Of a stretch of DNA of 51,075 nucleotides, positions 1-8,171 are shown in pieces (the first letter of the stretch is position 1; every line of letters begins with the position of its first letter). A program made the translations under genes and the position numbers. The stretch comes from Candidatus Gastranaerophilales bacterium (GTDB lineage: Bacteria; Cyanobacteriota; Vampirovibrionia; Gastranaerophilales; Gastranaerophilaceae), in NCBI GenBank assembly GCA_944325075.1, contig CALUYU010000008.1, positions 1-51,075 on the forward strand, written 5' to 3'. The notes under the pieces were generated by a model, which worked only from the letters and a program-made list of their open reading frames with translations, was not told the origin of the DNA and did not search any database.

Positions 1-97
1 TCACATTATGGTTAAAAAGTGATGAAAAAGAAAGGGCTATTTATTCTCTTTTGGTTATTTTTTTATTTTTTTGAAAGAGAATTTCGCACATCGGTTT

Positions 98-1531
98 ATG
101 AAAATTTTATATTATAACTGGATTCAATTTGATAATGAAAAAAATCAGGGCGGCGGAGTAAATGTATATCAAAAAAATTTGATAGATTATTTAGTGAACA
201 ATACCGAACAAGAGGTTTATTTTTTGAGTTCCGGCTGGGAATATAATCCTCTTAAAACAAGTCCTTATATCAAAGAAACCAGTAATATTTACGGTAATAG
301 ATGTAAATCTTTTGTTGTCATTAATTCATCTATTATGGCACCTGCTTTTGCTGTATTTATGAATCCTCAAAAATTTATTGAAGATAATTTAACTTATGAA
401 ATTTTTGATGAGTTTATTAAAAAACACGGACCTTTTGATGTAATTCATTTTAATAATATTGAAGGAATATCAATAAACGTATTAAAGCTTAAAGAAAAAT
501 ATCCTGATACAAAATTTATTGTATCAATACATAATTATCAGCCGATATGTCCTTTAAACCAGTATTTCCAAAATCATAATAATGTGATTTGTCATAATTT
601 TAATAACGGGGAAGAATGCCTCAAATGCTCAGTGGAAATTCCGGGTAAAAAGGAATATCCAAACCGCTGTAAATATTTTTACTATAATACTTTAAACGGA
701 AATAAAAAATTTCTTAGATTTCCTTTAAAAATGTTCTGTAAAATTTTTAAATACAGAAGCAAATCTTATATCGGCGGCAGGGAGACTATGAAACCTGAGC
801 AATATGCGCGTTACCGGAAACATAATATTGATATGCTGAATAGATATGCGGATGTAATTCTTGCTGTTTCCGAAAGGGTCCGGCAAATAATGATATCCCA
901 TGGAATAGAATCGGATAAAGTTATAACATCTTATATAGGAACAAAATTTGCAGAAAGTGAGCTTGGACATTCAACAGCTCAAACAACATCTCCTTTTACA
1001 ATTGCATATATGGGCTATGAAAGAATTGATAAAGGTTTTTTCTTTTTAATTGACGCATTATCAAAATTAGATAAAGAAATTGCAAAAAATATTAATGTTG
1101 TTTTAGCTGTTGCCAAAATTCATAAGGAAAATTATGAAAATAAACTAAAAAATTTCAATAAGATAATTGTTCATAACGGCTATACTCATAAAGAACTTCC
1201 ACAAATTTTAAAAGATGTAAATTTGGGAATTGTTCCAGTTTTATGGGAAGACAATTTGCCGCAAGTAGCAATCGAAATGGTTGCTTGCGGAGTCCCGGTT
1301 TTATGCAGTGACTTTGGCGGAGCAAGTGAACTTTCGTCAAGTGAATATTTCAAATTTAAGGGTGGAAACGAAAATAATTTTGTAGAAAAATTAGCAGCAA
1401 TAATAAATAATCCTGTGCTGTTAAATGATTACTGGCTGAACCATAGCCCGCTTACAACTATGGAAAAACATGTAAAGAATTTGCTTAAGATATATGGAGG
1501 GAAATATGCTAAAACATCTGTTATATTATGA
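98..1531 (+). CDS. GT4 family glycosyltransferase
   Basis: Probable retaining glycosyltransferase with GT-B fold that adds a sugar to a surface glycan at the cytoplasmic side of the membrane. The N-terminus has the Gly-rich donor-site loop (GGGVNVYQKNL, about residues 18-28). The C-terminal Rossmann half has the GT4 signature around residues 380-410 (EDNLPQVAIEMVACGVPVL), giving the E-x7-E pattern. A cysteine cluster around 145-185 (CP...C...CLKC...C) resembles that of many bacterial GT4 enzymes. The frame is open from a TTG at 71, but ATG at 98 gives the expected MKILYYNW start directly before the first beta strand. It is the first of seven overlapping or adjacent genes on this strand. Acceptor and donor sugar cannot be told from sequence. 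Confidence 0.85.
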   Translation: MKILYYNWIQFDNEKNQGGGVNVYQKNLIDYLVNNTEQEVYFLSSGWEYNPLKTSPYIKETSNIYGNRCKSFVVINSSIMAPAFAVFMNPQKFIEDNLTYEIFDEFIKKHGPFDVIHFNNIEGISINVLKLKEKYPDTKFIVSIHNYQPICPLNQYFQNHNNVICHNFNNGEECLKCSVEIPGKKEYPNRCKYFYYNTLNGNKKFLRFPLKMFCKIFKYRSKSYIGGRETMKPEQYARYRKHNIDMLNRYADVILAVSERVRQIMISHGIESDKVITSYIGTKFAESELGHSTAQTTSPFTIAYMGYERIDKGFFFLIDALSKLDKEIAKNINVVLAVAKIHKENYENKLKNFNKIIVHNGYTHKELPQILKDVNLGIVPVLWEDNLPQVAIEMVACGVPVLCSDFGGASELSSSEYFKFKGGNENNFVEKLAAIINNPVLLNDYWLNHSPLTTMEKHVKNLLKIYGGKYAKTSVIL

Positions 1532-2765
1532 TTGGCATTTGGATATTCGAGCAGGAGGACCTCCGGGGTATTTAGCAAATTTGAGATACGGACTTGATAG
1601 AATTCCAAATCCGAAAGATTTTGAAATTGAATTATGGACATTAAAGAAGCCGGCAGAAAATAAAAAGAAATCAAATTGGAAAAATTTTGTAAATAATCAT
1701 AAGTTTCTGAGATATTTAAGTGCAAATTATTTTTCTAAATCCGAAAGGTGTTGGTATAAAAATTATGTTCGTTTTTTAAATGATATAGATAACCAATTCA
1801 TTGAGGATGAGGTTATCAAAAAAATAAAAGATGAAAATATTAGAATGGTTCATTGCAATTATGTAATTGATGCCATAAAGGTTATAAATACTATTAAAAG
1901 AGATAATATTAAGGATGTAAAAGTTCTTTTGACATCACATATGCCGGAAGCTCCATCTTCAGAAAATTTTAACCTTATACTTGAAATGGGATATTCATGG
2001 AAGAAGGCTGAAAGATTTCAAAAGCTCTGGCAACATATTGAAGAGAGGGCTTTTAGAGAATCTGATATTTTAATATTCCCTTCAAAAGAAGCAATGGATC
2101 CTTATTATGAAACTATACCGGAGTTTTACGAATGGACAAAAGATAAAGATGTAAGATTTTTTCAAACTGGCGCAAAGGCGCTAGAAACTTCAAAAACTAA
2201 AGAAGAATTGAAAAAACAGTTCGGAGTTCCGGATGGTAAAAATATTGTTGTCTACATTGGCCGTCACAATGAAGTTAAAGGTTATGATGTTTTAGTAGAA
2301 GTCGGTAAAAAAATATTGAAAGATCGTGATGATTCTCTATTTTTGATCGGCGGTAAAGCAAATAATTTAATAGAACCGCCTAAAAACAAAAACTGGCGGG
2401 AATTAGGCTGGGTAAATCCAGCAGAATTACTCAAAATTGCAGATGTATTTGTTTTACCAAATAAAAGAACATATTTTGACTTAATTCTGTTGGAGGTTAT
2501 GTCAACAGGAACTCCAGTCATAGCATCTAATACCGGGGGTAATAAATCAGTTCAGCAGGTTACTGGTTCGTTAATAATGTTTGACGGCAGCGTGGATGAT
2601 TTAGATAAAAAATTATTGGAATTTTTAGACAAATCAAAAACTGAAAAATTAGCATTATCTAATAAAATATTGAAGGCATATGAAGATAACTATACCCCTG
2701 AACATTTCGCTCAAAGATATGTAGATTTGATTCAGAAAATATATAAAGACTATGGAGTAGTATAG
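1506..2765 (+). CDS. GT4 family glycosyltransferase
   Basis: Second GT-B glycosyltransferase of the cluster, about 419 residues. The N-terminus (LLYYDWHLDIRAGGPPGYL) is a divergent version of the neighbour's, suggesting the two are related. The C-terminal half carries IGRHNEVKGYDVL near residue 255 and the donor-binding segment DLILLEVMSTGTPVIASNTGG near 325-345. An ATG exists at 1494, but GGAGG at 1496-1500 is correctly spaced only for ATG 1506, so 1506 is the chosen start. It overlaps the preceding gene by 26 bases, implying translational coupling. Sugar specificity is unknown. Confidence 0.85.
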   Translation: MLKHLLYYDWHLDIRAGGPPGYLANLRYGLDRIPNPKDFEIELWTLKKPAENKKKSNWKNFVNNHKFLRYLSANYFSKSERCWYKNYVRFLNDIDNQFIEDEVIKKIKDENIRMVHCNYVIDAIKVINTIKRDNIKDVKVLLTSHMPEAPSSENFNLILEMGYSWKKAERFQKLWQHIEERAFRESDILIFPSKEAMDPYYETIPEFYEWTKDKDVRFFQTGAKALETSKTKEELKKQFGVPDGKNIVVYIGRHNEVKGYDVLVEVGKKILKDRDDSLFLIGGKANNLIEPPKNKNWRELGWVNPAELLKIADVFVLPNKRTYFDLILLEVMSTGTPVIASNTGGNKSVQQVTGSLIMFDGSVDDLDKKLLEFLDKSKTEKLALSNKILKAYEDNYTPEHFAQRYVDLIQKIYKDYGVV

Positions 2766-3472
2766 TGAGTTTTATAAAAGATATATTAACTTTTAAGACA
2801 AAAAAGAAATACAATAATAAAATTGTTTTGGTTAGAAAAGATGGTTCATTGCGTTTATTCCCAAAAATTTCCGGGGTAGAATTTATAATTAATGGAAAAA
2901 ATAATACCGTGGAATTTGAAGAGCCGGTTCCAGAATTTACTAATTGTAAAGTTATTATTAATGGTGACAACTCAAATTTTATTATAAAGAAAAGTAATTA
3001 TGGACTTTGGAATACATGTTTTAAACTTTATACAAATAGTACAATAAAAATCGGCAAAGATTTTAGTTGTGCCGGTGCTTTGTTTGAATGTTCTTCCGGA
3101 AGAAATATTGTAATAGGGAATGATTGTATGTTTTCTGATCATATTTATTTAAGGACAGATGACGGGCATACAATTGTCGATTGCGAAACAGGAAAGCCTT
3201 TAAATGAACCCAAAGATATAAATATTGGAAATCATGTTTGGGCTTGTTATTCTGCGACTTTTTTAAAAGGAGCCAAAGTTCTGAATGACTGTGTAATTGC
3301 CGCTTATGCCATAATAAATAAAGAGTTAAATGTCTCAAGCTCAATAATAACGGGCATCTCGGGGAGGGGGAGGGGTAACATCTCTTGGAATAGAGATGAG
3401 TACATAGTGTATAACTATAAGTTTAATCAAAAAAGGATGAAAAATGATTTCAATAATTTTACCGATATATAA
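2765..3472 (+). CDS. Left-handed beta-helix (hexapeptide) acyltransferase
   Basis: Probable O- or N-acetyltransferase decorating the glycan. Residues about 90-200 show hexapeptide-repeat character (IKIGKDFSC, IVIGNDCMFSD, INIGNHVWAC, VLNDCVIAAYAII) with an inserted loop containing DDGHTIVD; the His there is the usual catalytic base in this family. The N-terminal 90 residues look like a beta-rich extension. GTG at 2765 overlaps the upstream TAG by one base, so translation is probably coupled. The last roughly 30 residues are basic and overlap the next gene by 29 bases. Family assignment is good; the substrate is unknown. Confidence 0.75.
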   Translation: MSFIKDILTFKTKKKYNNKIVLVRKDGSLRLFPKISGVEFIINGKNNTVEFEEPVPEFTNCKVIINGDNSNFIIKKSNYGLWNTCFKLYTNSTIKIGKDFSCAGALFECSSGRNIVIGNDCMFSDHIYLRTDDGHTIVDCETGKPLNEPKDINIGNHVWACYSATFLKGAKVLNDCVIAAYAIINKELNVSSSIITGISGRGRGNISWNRDEYIVYNYKFNQKRMKNDFNNFTDI

Positions 3473-5696
3473 TATGCAGGATTACGTTGCAGAATGTTTG
3501 GAAAGCGTTATTAATCAAACTTATAAAGATATAGAAATTATATGCGTAAATGATTTTTCTATGGACAATTCAATGACCATTGTAAAAACTTATGCAGAAC
3601 GTGATAATCGTATAAAAATAGTTAATAATGATCGCAACCGGGGTTTAGGTGGTGCAAGAAATGCCGGTCTTGATATTGCACAGGGTGAGTATATAATGTT
3701 TTGTGATACAGATGATAAGGTTGAACCTGATTTTGTTGAAGAATTATATATTAATATTAATAAATATAATTCGGATATGGCCTTTTGTGATGTTAAATTA
3801 CTTAATAGTGATGGTTCAATAACTTGGTGTAAACCATTTCATGACATGAATATTTGTAATTATGAAACATTTTCTCCAAAAGAAAATTTTGAACATTTTA
3901 CAAATATATGGCCTAGTGCGTGGAATAAAATTTATAAAAAGTCTATTATTGATAAAAATAATTTAAGATATCATGAAAATATTTTGTATGAAGATCATAC
4001 TTTCTATTATGAATATTTATTGAATTGTGAGAAAGTCAGTCATTTAAATAAACCATTATATATTTATCGTCATCACAGAAATGATTCTATAATGAAGGAT
4101 GTCTCTCCAAGAATTTTTGAAATTTTTACTATATTAGGTTATATAGAAAATATTTTTCGCAGCAATGCCAATAAGTTAAATTTAAATGATGAAATTTTGT
4201 ATAGAATACTGGTAAAATTATCGGTTCGCCTATTGTGGGAAAGAACTATAAATTTTCATAAGAAAAAGGATAAAACTCAAAAGAAATTTATAGAACAATC
4301 AAAAAAATTTTTAAGAAAGTATTCTAAACGGGATATTCTTAGCTACAAAGACCCTTTTATAAATAGTTTTGACTTATTTGAGGGTGGAAAGATTATAGAA
4401 GTCAGAAAGACAGATACAAAGAAAATTTATAAAATTTGCGGTTTGAAGTTTAATATTAGCAAAAAACGTAAAAATTTTGAAGAAATTAAACCTATTCAGG
4501 AGAATATAGATGTAAAGGAAATGAGAGCAGAGCTCAATAATATTAAAGATTTATGTTTTAATTTAATTAAGGATAGTTTATCCGGCGAAAAATATCAACT
4601 TAAGAAAAACACAGATTTGAATAAAACAGACAAAATAAATTCTGAGCTGGCAAAATTAAAACCTAATTTCTATTTTATTCCTAATCCCGGAAATTTAGGA
4701 GATGTAATTATTGCTCAATCCGAGTATGAGTTACTACAAAATTATGATTACAAAATAATAGATAATGAAACGTCATTTTTGCCGTTGGAAAATAAATTTA
4801 ACCTGGTATATGGCGGAGGCGGTTTATTCGTCAAATATTGGGCTTATCAAAACTTTTTAAATATTTTTAAAAAACAAAACCTTCAAAAATGTATAATACT
4901 TCCTTCAAGTTTTTATTGTTGTGATGATTTAATAAATGTTTTTGATGAAAGATTTGTTGTTTTTTGTAGAGAAGAAATTAGTTACAAATATTGTAAATCA
5001 TTAAATAATAAAGCAAAATTTATATTAGCAGATGATATGGCTTTTTCTATTAATAAGGATATAAATTCAATTGCTATAGACAGGTTCAATGAAAACTTGG
5101 AGAAGCTAGACCAGTCTTCTATTTTAAAAATTCATAATGAAATATTTGATAAATATAAATCTGTTGAAAATAATATAAAGCAGGCCTTAGCATCAAGAAC
5201 TGTTATTAATAAAAATAATATAAGGATAGGTTTTATATTTCGAAATGATAAAGAAAAAGCAACTACTGACTGTCCGGTTAAGAATATTGATTTATCTCTT
5301 TATTCGACCTCTTCCTGTACCAGCAGCGGAAGTACTAAATTATTATCGGAATTATTTATAAGTGCGATAGATTCATTTGATGTTGTTTTTACAGACAGGT
5401 TACATGTTGGAATAATTGCCGCACTTTTAGGCAAACATGTCTATCTTGTGGATAATTCATATAAGAAAATATCCGGGGTTTATTATAAATCAATGAGTGA
5501 TTGGAAAAATGTTAAGCTAATAAATTCGATTTCAGATATAGATATAGAAAAAGAAGACTTCAAAAAAAGTGCAAATTTGGATATTTTTAACAGAGATTTA
5601 ACCAGATCAGATTTTACAAGCCGATATTTAATAAATGAAAAATATGACAATCGTATTAATAACACAATCTCATTATGGGGAGGTATAAGTGAGTGA
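3444..5696 (+). CDS. GT2 glycosyltransferase fused to polysaccharide pyruvyltransferase
   Basis: A 750-residue two-domain enzyme. Residues 1-230 are a GT-A family 2 glycosyltransferase: MISIILPIYN at the start, then CVNDFSMDNS, GGARNAGLD, and the metal-binding DTDD at about 87-90. Residues about 230-400 are a charged linker. Residues about 405-740 match the polysaccharide pyruvyltransferase family (CsaB/ExoV-like): PNPGNLGDVI near 415, YGGGGLF near 456, and TDRLHVGIIAALLGK near 649. The predicted activities are sugar addition followed by ketal-pyruvate capping on the same glycan. ATG 3444 follows AAAAGGATGAAAA. The 3' end overlaps the next gene by 8 bases. Which sugar is modified cannot be told. 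Confidence 0.82.
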   Translation: MISIILPIYNMQDYVAECLESVINQTYKDIEIICVNDFSMDNSMTIVKTYAERDNRIKIVNNDRNRGLGGARNAGLDIAQGEYIMFCDTDDKVEPDFVEELYININKYNSDMAFCDVKLLNSDGSITWCKPFHDMNICNYETFSPKENFEHFTNIWPSAWNKIYKKSIIDKNNLRYHENILYEDHTFYYEYLLNCEKVSHLNKPLYIYRHHRNDSIMKDVSPRIFEIFTILGYIENIFRSNANKLNLNDEILYRILVKLSVRLLWERTINFHKKKDKTQKKFIEQSKKFLRKYSKRDILSYKDPFINSFDLFEGGKIIEVRKTDTKKIYKICGLKFNISKKRKNFEEIKPIQENIDVKEMRAELNNIKDLCFNLIKDSLSGEKYQLKKNTDLNKTDKINSELAKLKPNFYFIPNPGNLGDVIIAQSEYELLQNYDYKIIDNETSFLPLENKFNLVYGGGGLFVKYWAYQNFLNIFKKQNLQKCIILPSSFYCCDDLINVFDERFVVFCREEISYKYCKSLNNKAKFILADDMAFSINKDINSIAIDRFNENLEKLDQSSILKIHNEIFDKYKSVENNIKQALASRTVINKNNIRIGFIFRNDKEKATTDCPVKNIDLSLYSTSSCTSSGSTKLLSELFISAIDSFDVVFTDRLHVGIIAALLGKHVYLVDNSYKKISGVYYKSMSDWKNVKLINSISDIDIEKEDFKKSANLDIFNRDLTRSDFTSRYLINEKYDNRINNTISLWGGISE

Positions 5697-7578
5697 GAAA
5701 ATAAAAAGGTTTATAGACTGTGTCCTTCCGGTTTATACTTGTAATTTAAAGTGCCACTATTGTTGTATAACAATTAATAAGCAGTCTACAGCCAAATTAC
5801 CAAATTTAATTGAACAAGCAAAGTTAATAGGGGAGGCATTATCTATTAAAAGACTTGGCGGCCCGTGTATTGTTAATATTTGCGGATTTGGCGAAACTCT
5901 TCTTGTTCCTGAAGTTACTTTATTTATTGAAAATTTATTAAAAGCAGGCCATTATGTGATGGTTGTTACAAATGGTACAGTAAAAAAAAGATTTGAGGAA
6001 ATTATAAAGTTAAATCCTGATTTGTTACAAAGATTATTCTTTAAATTTTCTTTTCATTATTTGGAGTTAATAAGAACTAAACAATTGGATGTATTTTTTG
6101 ATAATATTCAAAAGATAAAAGATGCCGGCTGTTCTTTTTCTCTTGAAATGACTCCGAATGATGAAATTATCCCGCAGATAGATGAAATAAAAAAAATCTG
6201 TTTGGAACGTGTTGGTGCAATTTGTCATCTTACTGTTGCCAGAGATGGGCATAAGCCTGATTTACCATTGTTAACCAAATTGTCTCAAAAAGAATATAAA
6301 CAAATATGGTCAGAGTTTGATTCTAAAATGTTTGAGTATAAATTATCGGCATTTGGAAAGAAAAATAAACATTTTTGTTATGCGGGAGATTGGACTTTAT
6401 TTGTAAACCTGGGTTCCGGAGAACTAAAACAATGTTACCAAGGAAAGACACTTTGTTCAAATATCTATGAAAATATGGAGTGTCCTCTAAATTTTGAAGC
6501 GATAGGATTTGGATGTATGGAGCCGCATTGTTATAATGCTCATGCATTTTTGACATTTGGTACAGTTCCAAATTTAAACACTCCAACATATTTAGATATG
6601 AGAGATAGGGTTTGCATTAATGGAGAACATTGGGTAAATGATATTATGAAAGGTTGTTTCAGCCAAAAACTCAAAGACAATAATGATGAGTATTCGTTAT
6701 ATAAGAAAGCGGAGGTTAATATACGTAATATGTGTAAAAATAAGTTTGTACAAAATATTTTTTCAGTTACAAATAGTGATGATAACCATAAAATAATTCG
6801 TATTTTAGGTATAAAAATTAAAATTAAATATGACAAAAATAAATATAGTAATAAGTACAAAAAAGAACTTAGAGCGGCATATCATTTGCTTAAAGATAGA
6901 GAAAGCAAAAGAGTTTTTAATGCCAGGGTCAAATATTTAGATACTTATGACATAAAACGAAACAAAATTCCGGCTTCAAAATATGAAGAATATCATCATC
7001 CTAAAGTTCCGGTAAAAAATGGTGATATTATAATTGATGCAGGAGTTTCAGAATGGCTGGAGCCTACAATATTATTCTCAAAAAAAGTTGGTGATAGTGG
7101 TTTAGTTATAGGATTTGAACCTGAGCCGAATGGTTTTGAAGAAGCGAAAAAACAAATTAACAAATTGAATATAAAAAATATTAAACTGGAAAATGTCGGT
7201 TTATGGGATAAAGATGACACACTAAAGATAACTCAATTAGGTCGAGGCTCATCATTTTTTTGGGGGGCTGAGAACGCGCAAACCATTGATTGTATGTTGA
7301 CAAGTCTTGATAAATATGTGGCGGAAAATAATATTCAAAAAATTAATTTTATAAAAATGGACATAGAAGGTGCTGAAATTAACGCTTTAAAAGGCAGCGA
7401 AAGAACAATAATTTGTAATAGACCTAACTTGGCAATATGTGTGTATCATAAACCAGAACATTTGTTTGAGATAATTTTTTATTTAAACTCTTTGAATTTG
7501 GGATATAAATTTTATCTGGGACATCATAGAGATAATGAATTTTCAACTGTATTATATGCGACTTATTCAATGAGGTAA
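5689..7578 (+). CDS. Radical SAM protein fused to FkbM-type methyltransferase
   Basis: A 629-residue protein. The N-terminal part has the radical SAM cluster motif C-x3-C-x2-C (CNLKCHYC, residues 18-25), a GFGETLL segment like the GGE motif, and an additional Cys-rich region around 225-290 that may hold another Fe-S cluster. Residues about 430-620 resemble the FkbM SAM-dependent O-methyltransferase family: DIIIDAGVSEW near 447, VIGFEPEPNGFEEA near 476, and the diagnostic IKMDIEGAEINALKG near 553. It starts at GTG 5689, overlapping the upstream stop. Within a glycan cluster the methyltransferase half probably O-methylates a sugar; the radical SAM half has no obvious assigned reaction. The fusion is continuous with no sign of frameshift. 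Confidence 0.78.
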   Translation: MSEKIKRFIDCVLPVYTCNLKCHYCCITINKQSTAKLPNLIEQAKLIGEALSIKRLGGPCIVNICGFGETLLVPEVTLFIENLLKAGHYVMVVTNGTVKKRFEEIIKLNPDLLQRLFFKFSFHYLELIRTKQLDVFFDNIQKIKDAGCSFSLEMTPNDEIIPQIDEIKKICLERVGAICHLTVARDGHKPDLPLLTKLSQKEYKQIWSEFDSKMFEYKLSAFGKKNKHFCYAGDWTLFVNLGSGELKQCYQGKTLCSNIYENMECPLNFEAIGFGCMEPHCYNAHAFLTFGTVPNLNTPTYLDMRDRVCINGEHWVNDIMKGCFSQKLKDNNDEYSLYKKAEVNIRNMCKNKFVQNIFSVTNSDDNHKIIRILGIKIKIKYDKNKYSNKYKKELRAAYHLLKDRESKRVFNARVKYLDTYDIKRNKIPASKYEEYHHPKVPVKNGDIIIDAGVSEWLEPTILFSKKVGDSGLVIGFEPEPNGFEEAKKQINKLNIKNIKLENVGLWDKDDTLKITQLGRGSSFFWGAENAQTIDCMLTSLDKYVAENNIQKINFIKMDIEGAEINALKGSERTIICNRPNLAICVYHKPEHLFEIIFYLNSLNLGYKFYLGHHRDNEFSTVLYATYSMR

Positions 7579-7580
7579 TA

Positions 7581-8171
7581 ATGATTTTAACATATCATAA
7601 TGTAGATTTATTACCACTTGATGAACTTACAGTTGGAATATTCGCTTTTATAAAACAAATGTTAAAACTCCGTAATTATAAAGTCGTATATCTTGAAGAT
7701 TACAATATATATGATGATACTAATGTTGTTATTACATTTGATGATGGATATAGTGGTTTTTTGAAATATGCCCTTCCTGTTCTTAAATTTTTTAATTATC
7801 CGTTTGAAGTTTTTATATGTAAAAATTTTTTGGATACAAAGAATTTTATAAAAACAAAAGATTTATATAAAATTATTGAGTCAAACGGCAGATTAGAATA
7901 TCATTCAAAAAGTCATTATAATTTAACAGAAATAAAAGAAATCAATATATTGGAAGAAGAAATTTCCCCACCTGAAGAATTAAAGTTATATGATGAGAAT
8001 GGTTTTAAATATTTTTCATATCCATATTGGAAATATTCATTATCAGTAATTAATATTATAAAAAAATATTATAATGGTGCCAGGAGCGGGAATGGATTTG
8101 CGGATAATACTATTTGGGCACTTGACAGCATAAAAATGAATAACAAGACCAAAATTGAGGGGAAAAAATGA
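7581..8171 (+). CDS. Short NodB-type polysaccharide deacetylase
   Basis: Carbohydrate esterase family 4-like protein. It opens with MILTYHNV, typical of the family, and has motif 1 TFDDGY (residues 52-57, with the catalytic Asp and metal Asp), motif 2 HSKSH at about 107-111 (metal His pair) and a FSYPYW motif like motif 3. At 196 residues it is shorter than most family members, and the end is poor in the usual LxIH motif 5. No signal peptide is visible, so action on a lipid-linked intermediate in the cytoplasm is more likely than on exported polymer. It ends 4 bases past the start of the downstream fused exporter. Confidence 0.75.
   Translation: MILTYHNVDLLPLDELTVGIFAFIKQMLKLRNYKVVYLEDYNIYDDTNVVITFDDGYSGFLKYALPVLKFFNYPFEVFICKNFLDTKNFIKTKDLYKIIESNGRLEYHSKSHYNLTEIKEINILEEEISPPEELKLYDENGFKYFSYPYWKYSLSVINIIKKYYNGARSGNGFADNTIWALDSIKMNNKTKIEGKK

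Noticed and set aside
22-117. A 31-codon reading frame beginning MKKKGLFILFWLFF at the left edge
   Set aside because: It is short, T-rich, overlaps the first glycosyltransferase start and has no family signal.
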